Assembly (NCBI GenBank): GCA_963277665.1
Contig: OY728160.1
Span: 42,888,605 to 42,952,604, forward strand
DNA length: 64,000 nucleotides
Direction: 5' to 3'
DNA from: Viscum album
Lineage: Eukaryota; Streptophyta; Magnoliopsida; Santalales; Viscaceae
Part shown: piece after piece, positions 52,146 through 63,253 of the stretch
How the letters are laid out: every line of letters begins with the position of its first letter
How positions within the stretch are numbered: the first letter of the stretch is position 1
The notes under the pieces: generated by a model
Database searches by the model: none
What the model saw: only the letters and a program-made list of their open reading frames with translations
What the model was told of the DNA's origin: nothing
Program-made: the position numbers and the translations under genes

Positions 52146-52777
52146 TAAAAAATTCACTACCTTTGGCATTAAATTGGAGGATTTAAGATATCCTTCTTCT
52201 CATATATTTTTACACTTGTTTACTCCCACAGATAAGTGTGTAAGAGGTCCATGTGTGACCAATTTTTTTATACCCATGAAAAATTATGGAAGAGGTCGGG
52301 TGACTAGGATAGACCTATGCACTTTTGTTTATCCCAATCCAGGGTATTGACCATGTTTGTTAATATAAAATGCTTGGTGGTAGGCGATCACCATGTTGTG
52401 TGGATTATGAATCTTCTTGAGATTGAATGAATTTATTTATAACTGCTATGTTATTTGATTTCATTTTCTCCATTTCATTGTATAATTTTGAAATAAATAT
52501 ATTAACTTTTATATTTAATAATGGTAAGAAGTTGTAATTGTTTTTCCTTATTAGAATAGATTCAAAAGTAATCTTAATAACTGATAATAATATTACTGAT
52601 AAATAATCAACATTATAAAATGTTATTTGAATATTCAAACATTTATTACCATATTACTTTGATTAACTGGGTTGTATTTATTTTATCGAGAAACCTTTTT
52701 ATGAATACTTTTCAAACTGAATTTTTTATACATACTCAATTCACCCCCCTCTTGAGTACTCTACTCTGACTAATAGT

Positions 52778-52791
52778 TGGTATCAAAAGAG
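52778..52791 (+). other. Primer binding site (initiator tRNA-Met)
   Basis: TGGTATCAAAAGAG starts two bases after the 5' LTR. Its first eight bases equal the 3' end complement of initiator tRNA-Met used by most copia elements; later positions have drifted. Confidence 0.85.
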
Positions 52792-52913
52792 AATGTTATT
52801 CCGGTTAAGACTCTTTTTCTGACCCTATTCAAATGTTATTTTGGTTGTACTATATACATTAGTAAAATCATTTTGGTTTTAAATTTCTAGCTCTTTCAAA
52901 TTATTACTTTATA

Positions 52914-53640
52914 ATGTATAATAGACTGGAAGGTGTTGCAACAAGCATACCACTATTATTTAATGGAACCAATTATTCCCAATGGAAAATTAAAATAAAA
53001 ATTCATTTAGAATGTATAGATTTTAAAATTTGGTCTTCAGTTATAGATGACAGTAAGATTCCTACAACAAATAGAATCACCTGGGATGACCCAACCAAGA
53101 CAGCCAATAATAAAAATTTCAATGACATGAATTTTTTTATTTCTCTTTCTTTTGTTTATGAATTTAACCATATTTCTCTATATAAAACTACCCATGAAAT
53201 TTTGGATACAATTTCTTTTTCCCATGAAGTAACGTCTAGTGTAAAAGAAATGAGACTTAATAAATATACTATTAAATATGATAACGTTAAAATGTGGGAT
53301 GATGAGATTATTTTTTATATGTATCTAAGGATCAATGAAATTATCAACATAATGATTTCTCTTCTAAGGGAGTTTCTACCAAAGAACAAATTTTGATCAT
53401 TCTCGAATTCCTACCTAAGAGATTGGGAGTAAACTCTATCTCTATTAGAAAATAATGTGACATCAACAAGTTACCTGTAAAAGAACTGATTGGAGAACTA
53501 ATGATTTGTGAAGAGATGTTGAAATTCAACAAGGAAGAAGAGGTTGAACCAAGAAGGAAATCTGTTGCATTTAATACCACCACCTCTAAAAACAAAGAGA
53601 AGATAAATTGGAATCCTCTGTAGAATGTTCTAGTAGTGAA
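52914..53640 (+). pseudogene. copia gag, N-terminal and central part
   Basis: Gag forms the particle. The ATG at 52914 opens 160 codons that read PLLFNGTNYSQWKIKIKIHL early, the typical copia Gag start in which a tyrosine-tryptophan pair follows a GTNY turn. After a frameshift near 53360-53390 the protein continues in another frame with KEQILIILEFLPKR, then KELIGELMICEEM, the conserved SLPxR and ELIGxL helices (to about 53530). One stop (TAA at 53455) interrupts that second frame. Confidence 0.8.
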
Positions 53641-54300
53641 CAATACTCACTTGATAATGATGAGGATATTAATCAATTTTCTAGAAGGATGAAAAGATTT
53701 TACAAGAAGATAACATTTTTAGAAAGCCTAACTTCAAGAGAAATATATGATCAAAATTTAAGCTGGAAGGAATATTGGAAAATAAGTGACAATTCTGATG
53801 AGACAGTATGCTATGAATGTTAGAGAAATGGATATATAAATGTTAATTGTCCCAAGATCATGTGAAAAATTAAATATTAGTGAAAATATAGAATGTATAA
53901 AAGGCAATTAAAGCTACATGGATTTATTTTGAGGATAGTTCATGTGACTCAGAATCTTCCCATGATTAACATGCTAATAGAGATAATATGTGTTCTTTGA
54001 AAAACACATATGAGGTATCCCTGGAATCCCTTTTACACAATTCAAATTGTTCAGGAGATGAGAGTGACTCTAAAAAAATGTCTAATGAAGAAGTGTTTGA
54101 TAACTGTAATATTCTTGAGGATACATCTAATAGATAAATATAAATATTTATAGAAACAACATGCTCTTACCTCAACTGTTAAATATGAACTTACTATAGA
54201 AAGGTCGCAAATGCTCAATTAATCAAAGAAAACAATAAACTAATTCTATCTATTGAGTAACTAAAAAGGATCTTGATAACATTACTAAAGGTAAAGATAC
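53641..54300 (+). pseudogene. copia gag C-terminal part with zinc knuckle
   Basis: The knuckle at 53809-53850 reads CYEC-stop-RNGYINVNC. This is C-x2-C-x4-H-x4-C with histidine changed to tyrosine (CAT to TAT) and one in-frame stop. It bound element RNA. The remainder, to about 54300, is acidic with several stops and leads toward the pol region, which is typical of Sirevirus Gag-Pol but not decisive by itself. Confidence 0.75.
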
Positions 54301-55005
54301 ATTGGTACAAATTATAGACAAACATAATACTCCTATATATACTAAAGGTATTGGCTATAAACATGGTAATGGAAATTTTGGAAAAACTTATTTTTTTCTA
54401 CATTTAGGACATACTGCTTCACACCTGGTTCTAGAAAAAATTCATCTAGTTCAAATTATGTTACCCTATCTACTATTTCAAGATTTTCTGGACCAAATAA
54501 ACTTTTTTTCAAGCACTTTAGATAATTCGTATAGGGAACCTATGAGGCAGATGTGGGTTCTTAAAGCACTAGTAACTAATATTATTGGACCCAAACATGT
54601 ATGTGTACCAAAATTTGTTTTTATCTAAAAATTTAGTAGGAAAGGTTCTTAAAGAGTTCCTGTAAAAGCTTATGGTACTTGGACAGTGGTTGTTCAAGAC
54701 ACATTATAGTAGACTATTTGTGTTATAACAATTTAATAAAAACTGATGGTGTACATGTAAAATTTTGTGACAATGCCAAAGGAAAGATCCTTAGACTTGG
54801 CCAAATCGGTGACTCTAACTCAGTTTTAATTTCCAAAGTACTTTTTGTTGATGGATTGAAATATAATTTGCTCATTATTTCACAATATTGTGACAATGTA
54901 TTTCATGTTAAATTTAAAAATGATGATTTTATTATTTTTAATTATAAAAATAAATTAGTGTTTTATGCATTAAGAAATGATAATGTATACTCTATTAACA
55001 TATAA
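54301..55005 (+). pseudogene. copia protease
   Basis: TGGTACTTGGACAGTGGTTG from 54673 encodes WYLDSGCSRHI, the intact catalytic Asp-Ser-Gly block of copia retropepsin. It is followed by a 108-codon frame containing VKFCDNAKGKILRLGQIG, VLFVDGLKYNLLIISQ and a VHxxxF-type end. This is the full length of the domain without a stop, making it the best preserved stretch of the element. The protease would cut the Gag-Pol polyprotein. The part from 54301 is the linker after Gag. Confidence 0.85.
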
Positions 55006-55780
55006 TATTTAGTATCACAAATTGATTTTTTTATGTGTATTTCACAAGGAATATTGGATTTGGCATAAGAGAATAAAACATTGTAATATTCACAATCTTA
55101 GGAACCTAACTAGAAAAGGATTAGTCAATGGTCTACCCAAACATGTGTTACCAAATCATAAAGTGTGTAATCTTTTTCAAAAGGGAAATAAAGTCAATTT
55201 TTTTTTCAAACCAATGAAATAAGTGTCAACTTCTCAACATCTCAAAATAGTTCATAGGGATTTTTTTGGTCATCTAGAGATTCTAGTTTAAATAGTAAGC
55301 ACTATGTTTATGTTCATGTAGATGACTTTTCTTGATATTCTTGGACTTTTTTGGCTCACAAAAGTGAATCCAGCTCTCATTTTATCGAGTATTCCAAAAC
55401 TATAGAAAATTTATGTGGACCTACATTTAAATCCTTTTTATGTGATCATGATTGTGAGTTTGAAAGTTAAAATTTTGAATCTTTTTTCTCACAAAATGGT
55501 TTTAGTCATAATTTAACTGCCCCTTGAACATATCAACAGAATGGTGTTGTAGAAAGCAGAAATAGAACCTTGGATGAAATTTCTAGAACCATTCTTAGTG
55601 AATATGAATTAACTTTTTATTTTTTGGCTGAAGCTGTAAATACAACACGCTATAACGTCAATAGTGTATTGATTAGAACTATTCTCAAAAGAACTGTATA
55701 TGTGTTATCGAACAATAGAAAACCCAATGCAAGATACTTCAAAAATATTTGGTTGCAAAGTCTAAATCCATAATACCGAG
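55006..55780 (+). pseudogene. copia integrase
   Basis: The N-terminal zinc region (55022-55222) reads WIWHKRIKHCN and KVCNLFQKGNK, keeping both histidines and the first cysteine but with the second cysteine changed to Phe. The core follows: VDDFS-stop-YSW at 55318, the TGA standing where CGA (Arg) is usual. FLCDHDCEFES comes next (about 55437), then AP-stop-TYQQNGVVESRNRTL (about 55520-55572), which keeps the last catalytic glutamate and again has TGA for CGA. So the D-D-E acidic residues survive although the frame is broken. Integrase joined element DNA to the AAAAT target. Confidence 0.85.
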
Positions 55781-56290
55781 GACAACCTTGACAAATTTGC
55801 ATCCAATAGTAATGAAGCTATTTTTCTAGGATATTCAATCTCTAGTAAATACTATATAGTGTTTAATAAAGGAACTAAATGTGAGGAAGAATTTTTCAAT
55901 ATCAAATTTGACGTAACATTTCCACAAGAGCCTATGACCTCTATAGAGAACATAGAGGATGATGTATCAAATTTGGACATAAAATAAAAATCCTCTAACC
56001 ATTCTATAATTGAATCTATTAAAACAACTAGTTCTGGAAGAACATTATATTCATGTAACAATGATCCAGAAGCTGTTGATGAACCATAAATATCTAGTAA
56101 TTCCTTATAGAGAGCTATTAGAACTCTTAAGAACCTTTCTTTTGATGTTGTGTAAGAGATTCAGATAAATAATTCAAAATAGACTTTCTCTTAGAAATCC
56201 AGTTGAAATTCAAGTCTTCTTGTCCCAACATGAACATAAAAACCTTAATGATGATATAAATGATGAATTTTGGGTGATGTCTATGTAAGA
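55781..56290 (+). pseudogene. copia pol linker between integrase and RT
   Basis: The GYSISSKYYIVFNKG stretch at about 55832 matches the conserved GYSxxSKAYRVxNxxT block after copia integrase. An acidic, poorly conserved linker with several stops follows. The minus-strand open frame at 55852-56061 is its shadow. Confidence 0.65.
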
Positions 56291-57100
56291 ATAGATTAAT
56301 AATTTTTAAAGGAACAATGTTTGGAAACTTGTTGGAAGATCTAAAGACACATTTACCATATGGACTAAGTGGGTATTTTGGAAAACATTATATGGAGCTA
56401 GTAACATAGTTATAAAAAAATATGGATTGGTTGGACAAGGCTATAGTCAAGAATAAGGAATTTTCTATTATGAAACCTTTTCACCATTAGCTAGTCATGA
56501 ATACATCAGAATGCTGATTACTTATCCTGCACATATGAATTCCAAACTGTAACAAATTAATGTTTTGAGAGCATTCCTAAATGGGTATGTAGTTGAGGAT
56601 GTATTTGTTGAGAAACCTCTTAGTTTAACAAATCCTCATTTTCCAATCATAGTTTTAAATTATCAAATGCTTTATATTTTTTAAATTATGATCATAGATC
56701 TTGATATTAATAATTAAGTACTTTTCTTATTTCCAATGGTTTTACAAAAGGAATTGACGGTCCTACCCTCTTTATAAAATTAAATTCCAATGATGTTTTA
56801 GTAGTTCAAATTTATGTAGATGACATTATCTTTGGATCATCAAGAAAATCTTGATGTATTGAATTATTTAAAATGATGCAAAATGAATTGGAAATTAGTT
56901 TTATGGGTGAACTAAATTATTTATTGGAATTGAAATCATTCAAAATAATGATGGTATTATTTTAAATCATGTAAAACACACTTCATATCATCCAAAATGT
57001 TTTTTCTTGAATAGTACTAAAAGTAGTGACCCTTCAATGAGTACAATATGTATGTTGGATCTTGATGAAGATGTAAATCTATTGATCAAGCTACTTATTG
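56291..57100 (+). pseudogene. copia reverse transcriptase
   Basis: TIWTKWVFWKTL (about 56354) is the GTKWVFRxKL block with Arg changed to Trp (CGG to TGG). GLVGQGYSQE, then YYETFSPLASHEYIRMLI, are the LVAxGYxQxxGIDYxETFxPVARxExIR blocks. QINVLRAFLNGYVVEDVFVE is the MDVxxAFLNG block with its catalytic Asp changed to Asn. QIYVDDIIFGSS (YVDD at 56813-56824) is the intact second catalytic box, with Sirevirus-like IIFGSS after it. The region between 56640 and 56760 is frameshifted. Confidence 0.88.
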
Positions 57101-57735
57101 GGGAATGATTGGAAGTCTACTCTACCTAACTTCTAGTCGACCTAACATTATGTTAAGTGAATGTATGTGTGTTCATTTTCAAGAAAACCGTCAGGAATAT
57201 AATTTAATTATTGTTATGATAATTATCAAATACCTCAAACATACACCCAATATAGGACTATTTTATCCTAGAGGACAATCATTTTAGTTAGTTATTCTGA
57301 TGCTGATTTTGGTGTTATAAAGTTAGATAGAAAATGAATCTAAGGATCTTGTCATTTTTTAGGGAGGTCACTATTATCATGTTTTAGTATGAAGCAGAAC
57401 CCTTTTGCATTAACCACTACATAAGATGAGTACATAGCTACTAGTAGTTATTGTGCACAGATTGTTTCGATGAAACACACATTACTAGACTATAGATATC
57501 AATTTAGGTATGTACCTTTAATGTATGAAAATACATGTGTTATTAACATCTAAAAAAATAATGTTCCACACTCTGGGACAAAACACATGGATGTAAGTAA
57601 TCTCTTTTTGAAGGATCATTATCAAAAAGGGGATATCACTTTTGAATTCATTATAACTGAATACCAACTTGTTGTTATATTCACCAAAACATTATGTTAT
57701 GAAAGAATAGATTATATCATACATTATTTGTAAAT
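57101..57735 (+). pseudogene. copia RNase H and end of pol
   Basis: The frame 57105-57287 reads MIGSLLYLTSSRPNIMLSEC and KYLKHTPNIGLFYPRG. The RNase H core follows: LVSYSDADFGV at about 57288 with the catalytic aspartates in place, then TT-stop-DEYIATSSY at about 57415, where TAA stands for CAA. The end of pol reads TKHMDVSNLFLKDHY and GDITFEFI (about 57586-57650), matching the usual TKHIDxxxHFxRE block. The frame closes with a TAA stop near 57732. Confidence 0.88.
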
Positions 57736-58240
57736 GGTAAATCTTTAGTAGTATGTGTTCTATTTCACAACTTATTGTTTCACAGTTTACAGTTTCACAT
57801 GTCACTTTATTAAGTTTACATTCTAAAATATAACAGTTCTGTACTTTACTATCTTAAAAGTTGTTATTTCATGTTTATGATCTCACAGTTACTATCTCTC
57901 AGATACTGTCTGGAAATTATTATCTCAAACAATAGGTTTCATATTTTATAAATCACATAGTTATGGTCTCACTCTTAAAGCTTATTATGGTCTCACTGTG
58001 AATGCTAGTTCCGGTCTCACCATAAAATTCAGTTATGATATCACATTAATGATTATTTTCTATTTTATTTTAATATTATAACCAGTATCATGGAAATTAA
58101 TTATATTTATTTTTAATTTCCTACACTTTTGTTTTTTGGACACTTGGTATCGCTAAATTATTAAAAAGAAATAGTTTTCAATCCATTCTTCACATGAGAT
58201 CTCATCTATCAAACTGTAACCCCTATATCGACCTTTCTGT
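57736..58240 (+). repeat. Post-pol spacer with 24 bp tandem repeat
   Basis: A GGTCTCAC core recurs at 57962, 57986, 58010 and 58034, exactly 24 bases apart (units start TATGG, TATGG, TCCGG, TATGA). Looser copies lie at 57876, 57893 and 57921, and related CACAGTT motifs at 57780-57800. No coding frame survives here. Confidence 0.75.
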
Positions 58241-61200
58241 CAGTTAAACCTTCGCTGAATGCCCAGAATAAAATTCCTATTGTCATCATCCTCTAAGAAC
58301 CCCAAATCAAAGAAAATGATGAAAATATCACCGAAGATTGTGCCTGATGGTTCGTTGAATCTGAACATGGTGAATAGAATAGTTGTACCTGAAAAAGAAA
58401 ATTTTCTATAAGTGGGTTCTATAAAGTAAATATTAATTATTAGAAGTACTAAAAGAGAAAGGGTGGCTATATTGGGTCTGAAATGAGGACAGTCCAATTT
58501 CCCTGAATCTAGTTTCATAGTTCTATCAGTTTATTCAATTTTTGTTTGATACGGAAGATGGGTTTGTTCTGTGAAGCTGGATCAATGGGAAAACATGTAC
58601 CTTTTCTTCAACGTTATGGGCTTCTTTGCAATGGATACCTCATGAGGCTATTTTTTGGGACTACCATAGAGGTCCTCCACCTCCAAGTGAGATATTTTTT
58701 TTGGAAGAATCCTTGAGATGCTTAATTGGGAATGACACAAAGAGTAGAGCTATATCTGCCGAGCTTGATGGGAAAACCAGACTTTTGATTAAATTTGTTC
58801 AAAATCTGATAAGCCCCTGCAAATGTTATTTCTCTACAATAAAGTATCAGGATGTATTTTTGATACACCTTATGGTTAATGGAAAAAAGATCAACCTAGT
58901 AAAGTTTGTTATAGTCCATATGTGTGAGATTATCAAGACAACCTCCAAGTCAACCTCACTGTTTTACTCAAGATTAATCTCAACCATGCTTTAAGAAAAA
59001 GGGTTGGTTGGACCAGATAAATAAGTCACAGAGGATTACGAATATATATTTAAAAAGGTACAGTCAAGAGAATGAAAATAAGTTTGATTCCAAGAAGAAA
59101 ATACTGGATATAAGATAATGATATTTTATATGAAAAGTTCATCCTCTCTGAACACTTTTCTTGACCTAAGTACATTTCTGATTCTAGTTTGGAACCAGAT
59201 GTAATTGTTCACTATTCTGATAAAGAATAAGAAAAATAGGCTATTTTACCTTCGTGAAAAAATATCCTGGATGAGAAAGATAGTGAACCTGCCCCTCAAG
59301 TCTTAATTGAGAAGGAAATACCGGTCAATAAAGAGATTATTGATCTGGATGAAGAACCCGACTTTAAAAAATAATCTTTTTAGTTGAAAGAGAAAAGTAT
59401 ATTATATAAAAGCATTTAGAATAATTTATGTCTCTTAAGAAAGAAGTTTCTTACGATGAATATTTAGATGAACTACCAATTCTTATGGTTATCCTATATC
59501 CTAACGAGATAATGGTGAAAGCCTTTCAATTAGTTAGAAAGAAAATGGGTGAGGCTATTGGGGATGAAATCATGGAATTAGATCAAGGATATAAATATCC
59601 TTGTCCGGATACTGATGAACATGTTGACAATGAGCCTCACCGGAATCTAGAAAGTTTTTAAGCTCCAAATCTGGTTGATCCAAGATCTGTGGATACATGG
59701 TATTAAATCCCTAGTAATTTTGATGTAAATGATTAACATGAAGCCTCTGTTAAAGGTATTGATATGTCTACTATGTTTCAGTTGAAACCAGTATCTAATC
59801 ATGGTGATATAGATTCAATGGAACATGAGCCTATCTTAGGAATTATCCCTAAACCATTACAATAACCTTCTAGCTTGGTGAGTAAAGACAATTTGAATGA
59901 ATTTGGTGGTACCCTATTTACTGGGGTTGAAAAGATTATGAATACTCAACATATTCTTGTGTAAAAATAGAGTGAAATAGATGCTTCCATGTTGATAGAA
60001 AATATTATTTGGAAGATTCAGCCAAAAATTCATCATGAAATTCAAGATGCCAAAATTGTAAAAAAAACATCTCAGTGATGAAGTGAACACTCTTAGAGGA
60101 GTGGTTCAAGAAATGTAGAGAGTGATAAACACTAGACCAAGACATGTATCTCATCCTACTAAAGATGTTAGTGGTTATATATCTAAATGATGTTTCCTAC
60201 CTGATTCAACCTATCCTAACATCCATAGCTGACACGGTGGATGAACAAAATATGAAAGTTGTTCATGAAATGCATGATCTTGTTATTGGTTTTAACCAAT
60301 TGACTGATGAGTATAAATTTTGTCTCTATAATGTTCTAAATTACTTGAAGTCTCTTAAATCTATTGTTACATCTTCTAGTCCCTCCAGATAATCATGTCA
60401 ACTCTCGTTAAATAGTGATTTGCTTAGAATAGTTGTTAAATAAGAACATCAGCCTGTGCTCAGTGGCTTTGATAAAGAGTCTATATTTGTGGTTGTCAAT
60501 AATAGTGAGAGAGTTCTTGATTTGGTGAGAATTCATTCTATGATTTCCAATTATGCTCAATAAGAAATTCCCAAGAAGGTTGATTTATACTTCAATAGAA
60601 TCAACTAAACCATGATATGAGAAACCATTTAATGTTCCTTATAGAATATCTAAAAATCCATCATGTCACACAAGCTTTCAAAACTCAGGTTAAAAATCTT
60701 AAGGATTTCACTCCCTTATTAGACATGTTTATGGAGAACAAGGATTACTTTGAGAAAGAGATGCAGTATAATGGTTATATTATTGTTGAATTCATCAAGA
60801 TTTTGAGTCCTAATCTTCTTGTTCAGAGAACTGCTATTATGTCTCCAATAGGTGCACCCTTGAGACATGGTTTTCCTTCCTTCTCATCCACTGCCCTTGC
60901 CTCAACTTCTTGATCTATCTCTTAGGATCTATTTTAGATCAGACCTATAATCCCTGACCAATAATTGCCTCGATTTTCCAATACACCTACCTTGGCCCCC
61001 TCTATTTTTAAGGACTCCATTTACCTTTTCTATCTATTGGTTCACTTATTTCTTCCACTTCTACATCTTCTTTAGTGGATTCTCTTGAGGTTGATACCAA
61101 GGGGAATGAGAGGACAACTAGTGGTGAAGAAAAGTTAATAATATCATTTTATAGGGATACATGTTTTTTTATGCTAACTGTTTGTAATGAATATTTTTAT

Positions 61201-61345
61201 ACATCTAATAGATTGGACACACTTCTTATCTGTTCATATATTTACAATTGTACTCTTCCTGATAATCCTAAAAGGGGGGGAGACATGCATACTAAGGGAG
61301 AGATCCATTCCCTAAGAGTATATATCTCACTCACATGATTTTTAT
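58241..61345 (+). pseudogene. Sirevirus envelope-like ORF region
   Basis: About 3.1 kb between pol and the polypurine tract, where Sireviruses carry an extra ORF of unproven function. The frame 58626-58994 holds the most family-like part: residues about 50-110 read LIKFVQNLISPCKCYFS, QDVFLIHLMVNGKKINLVKF and VIVHMCEIIKT. This layout (aliphatic helix, Pro-Cys turn, GKxIxL, then xMxxI) matches the central domain of these proteins as I know them. Later frames (59428-59661, 60144-60392, 60617-60913, 61075-61338) are charged or helix-prone; 60195-60390 (IADTVDEQNMKVVHEMHDLV) looks like a coiled coil. No clear signal peptide or membrane segment can be read. At least five stops or shifts break it. 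Confidence 0.6.
61271..61283 (+). other. Second polypurine signature
   Basis: AAAGGGGGGGAGA lies 80 bases before the polypurine tract proper and repeats its sequence almost exactly. Repeated polypurine-like motifs near the 3' end are a reported Sirevirus trait. Confidence 0.65.
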
Positions 61346-61350
61346 CATCC

Positions 61351-61363
61351 AAAGGGGGGAGAT
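61351..61363 (+). other. Polypurine tract
   Basis: AAAGGGGGGAGAT immediately precedes the TG that starts the 3' LTR. It would prime plus-strand DNA synthesis. Confidence 0.9.
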
Positions 61364-61681
61364 TGTAAAACTCCGCATGTGTTAATAATTTTTTAATGAT
61401 CAGAAATACTATATATTTTTTAATTCGTGATAATCATGTTTAATCAATCCCAAATCATGTGTACAGATGGTTTATTTATTTATATTTTAAATAAACCTAT
61501 CAATTCTCTCAAGTGATATGTTTTATTATTGTAATCTATTTGTAATTTTTTTATAATGGGTTTTCATTATAAATGACTAAGTCTAATACAATTTATTAAT
61601 ATCATTATTTTTCTGTATATTGATATTTGGATAAGTCTGAGAAACCATGAGTCTTCCACCGATATTATTTTTCTTGCAAAA

Positions 61682-61912
61682 GACATAGGCACCGTGATTG
61701 AGACACTATGACCGAGACATCATGATCCAGACTCCTTGACAAGACTCCATGACTAAGACACTATGACCCAAACACCATGACCTAGACATCGTGTCTAGAC
61801 ACGCTGACCCAAACACCGTGACCCAGACACCATGACATAGACACCGTGACCCAAACACCATTACGGGACACCGTGACTAGACACTAAGAACCAAACAATG
61901 TGACCAGACACA
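61682..61912 (+). repeat. 13-15 bp minisatellite in the 3' LTR
   Basis: About 16 imperfect copies of a unit near GACACCGTGACCCA. The sequence keeps more CpG (CACCGTG) than its counterpart, where TG or CA replaces it in many units. Confidence 0.85.
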
Positions 61913-61997
61913 ACATCTGTTCTACCAGTTTCTGATCTCTAGACAACAGTGAAATCATAATTGTCTCACCACTCACAAGAAAAAAAGAGACATTTTT

Positions 61998-62046
61998 TCA
62001 TGGAGACAACGCTTCATGGAGACACCATCTCAAGGAGACACCATTT
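61998..62046 (+). repeat. 16 bp repeat in the 3' LTR
   Basis: Copies begin at 61998, 62014 and 62030 (TCATGGAGACA, TCATGGAGACA, TCAAGGAGACA), exactly 16 bases apart, matching 51516-51564. Confidence 0.75.
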
Positions 62047-63248
62047 CGAGATAGACTGTGACACTGTTATTTAATCTTTTTTGTCATTTTAAATATAATT
62101 TCTAACAGTCATATTTGATTCTTTTAAAAGCACTAACATAATTAATACTTCATTATAGACATGTCAGCTTCCATTATGAGGTATGCGGATCATAATACAT
62201 GAATCTAGTTAGCTCTAATAGAGTCACTCCATGAATAAAAAGAGAAGTGTCTCCTAGAAACGAACAACGCATGGTAATGAATAAGCATGAGAATTCTTGA
62301 GAAAAGAACCGACACATGCACCTTAATACATATGAAGAAAACATGAAGTATTCTTGAATCCAAAAGTTGGGATACCATAGATCAGAGTCAAGAATAGCTT
62401 TGTATTACCAACACCATGAAGAACATGATCTAGATCTAACTGGAAACCAGAGAATCAGACATGTGATGCCCTGCTTCTCTCAAGAGGACACAATTCTAAA
62501 ATATGCATCATCCTAGAAGTCCAAAGCTGCATAGAATAACACATAGAGCACTTCTAACCTCATCTCATAATTTTTTTTCTATTGTGTATGGTTTTTATAT
62601 TTTGATAAATGTGTGTGTTTATGTATAAAAACATGCACTATATCCTATATTAAACTGATGGAAATAAGATATCCATCCTCTCATATCTTTTTACACTTGA
62701 TTTCTCCCACGAATAAGTGTGAAAGAGTTCCAGGTGTGACCTGTTAGTTTATACCCATGAAGAACAGTGGAAGAGGGTGTGTACCCTAGATAGTGTTGTT
62801 CACATTTTTTTACCCCAATCCATGGTGTGGATAAATTTTATTAATATAAACTACTTTGTGATAGGTGATCACTAATTGGAGTGGATTAGGTCTCAGCTTG
62901 TGACTGAACCAATTTTTTTTATATCTGCAGTGTTGTTTGATTAATTTTTCTCAGCTTTAGTATATAATTAAAAAATTAGCAATTTTAATTTTATTGTTAA
63001 TCTTAGAAATAATTTATAATTTTTTTGTTATAATAGCATCAAAAGTAATCATAAATACTTATATTAAGATTACTGAGAATTAATCAATCATATGAGAAGT
63101 TATTTAAACAATCGAACATTTATAACTGTATTACCTGGATTAACTAGGTTGTATTTATTTTATTGAAGAACCTTTTGAGAATACTTTTCAAACAAATTTT
63201 TTATAGATACTAAATTCACCCCTCTTGATTACTCCACTTTGACCAACA

Positions 63249-63253
63249 AAAAT
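63249..63253. repeat. Target site duplication, right (AAAAT)
   Basis: Identical to 50890-50894. Confidence 0.85.

Larger units (their letters stand above)
50895..52775 (+). repeat. 5' LTR of the Sirevirus (1881 bp)
   Basis: Starts TGTTGGACACC and ends GACTAATA, where the terminal CA has become TA. It aligns with the 3' LTR at an offset of 10469 bases near the start (CAAATCATGTGTACA at 50982 against 61451). It carries a 13-15 bp minisatellite, a TATA box and a GT run. Confidence 0.9.
50895..63248 (+). mobile_element. Ty1/copia element, Sirevirus (SIRE/Maximus) type, 12.35 kb
   Basis: All structural parts are present in order: 5' LTR, tRNA-Met primer site, gag, pol in copia order (protease, integrase, RT, RNase H), a 3.6 kb 3' region with an envelope-like ORF remnant, polypurine tract and 3' LTR. 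It is flanked by a perfect AAAAT duplication. Element length, 1.88 kb LTRs, the extra ORF after pol and repeated polypurine signatures are traits of the Sirevirus genus. LTRs have diverged: a 58 base stretch compared by eye (51925-51982 against 62406-62463) has 8 differences, and other parts are worse. The insertion is therefore old. Every coding part is broken by stops and frameshifts. The shared duplication shows this is one insertion, not a recombinant. Confidence 0.92.
61364..63248 (+). repeat. 3' LTR of the Sirevirus (1885 bp)
   Basis: Starts TGTAAAACTCC and ends CTTTGACCAACA, so both terminal TG and CA are kept. Within four bases of the 5' LTR in length. Confidence 0.92.

Noticed and set aside
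53344..53643. 99-codon minus-strand frame
   Set aside because: Antisense shadow of the copia gag region, where the plus strand carries the conserved Gag helices.
58240..58518. 92-codon minus-strand frame
   Set aside because: Antisense to the start of the envelope-like region; no motif.
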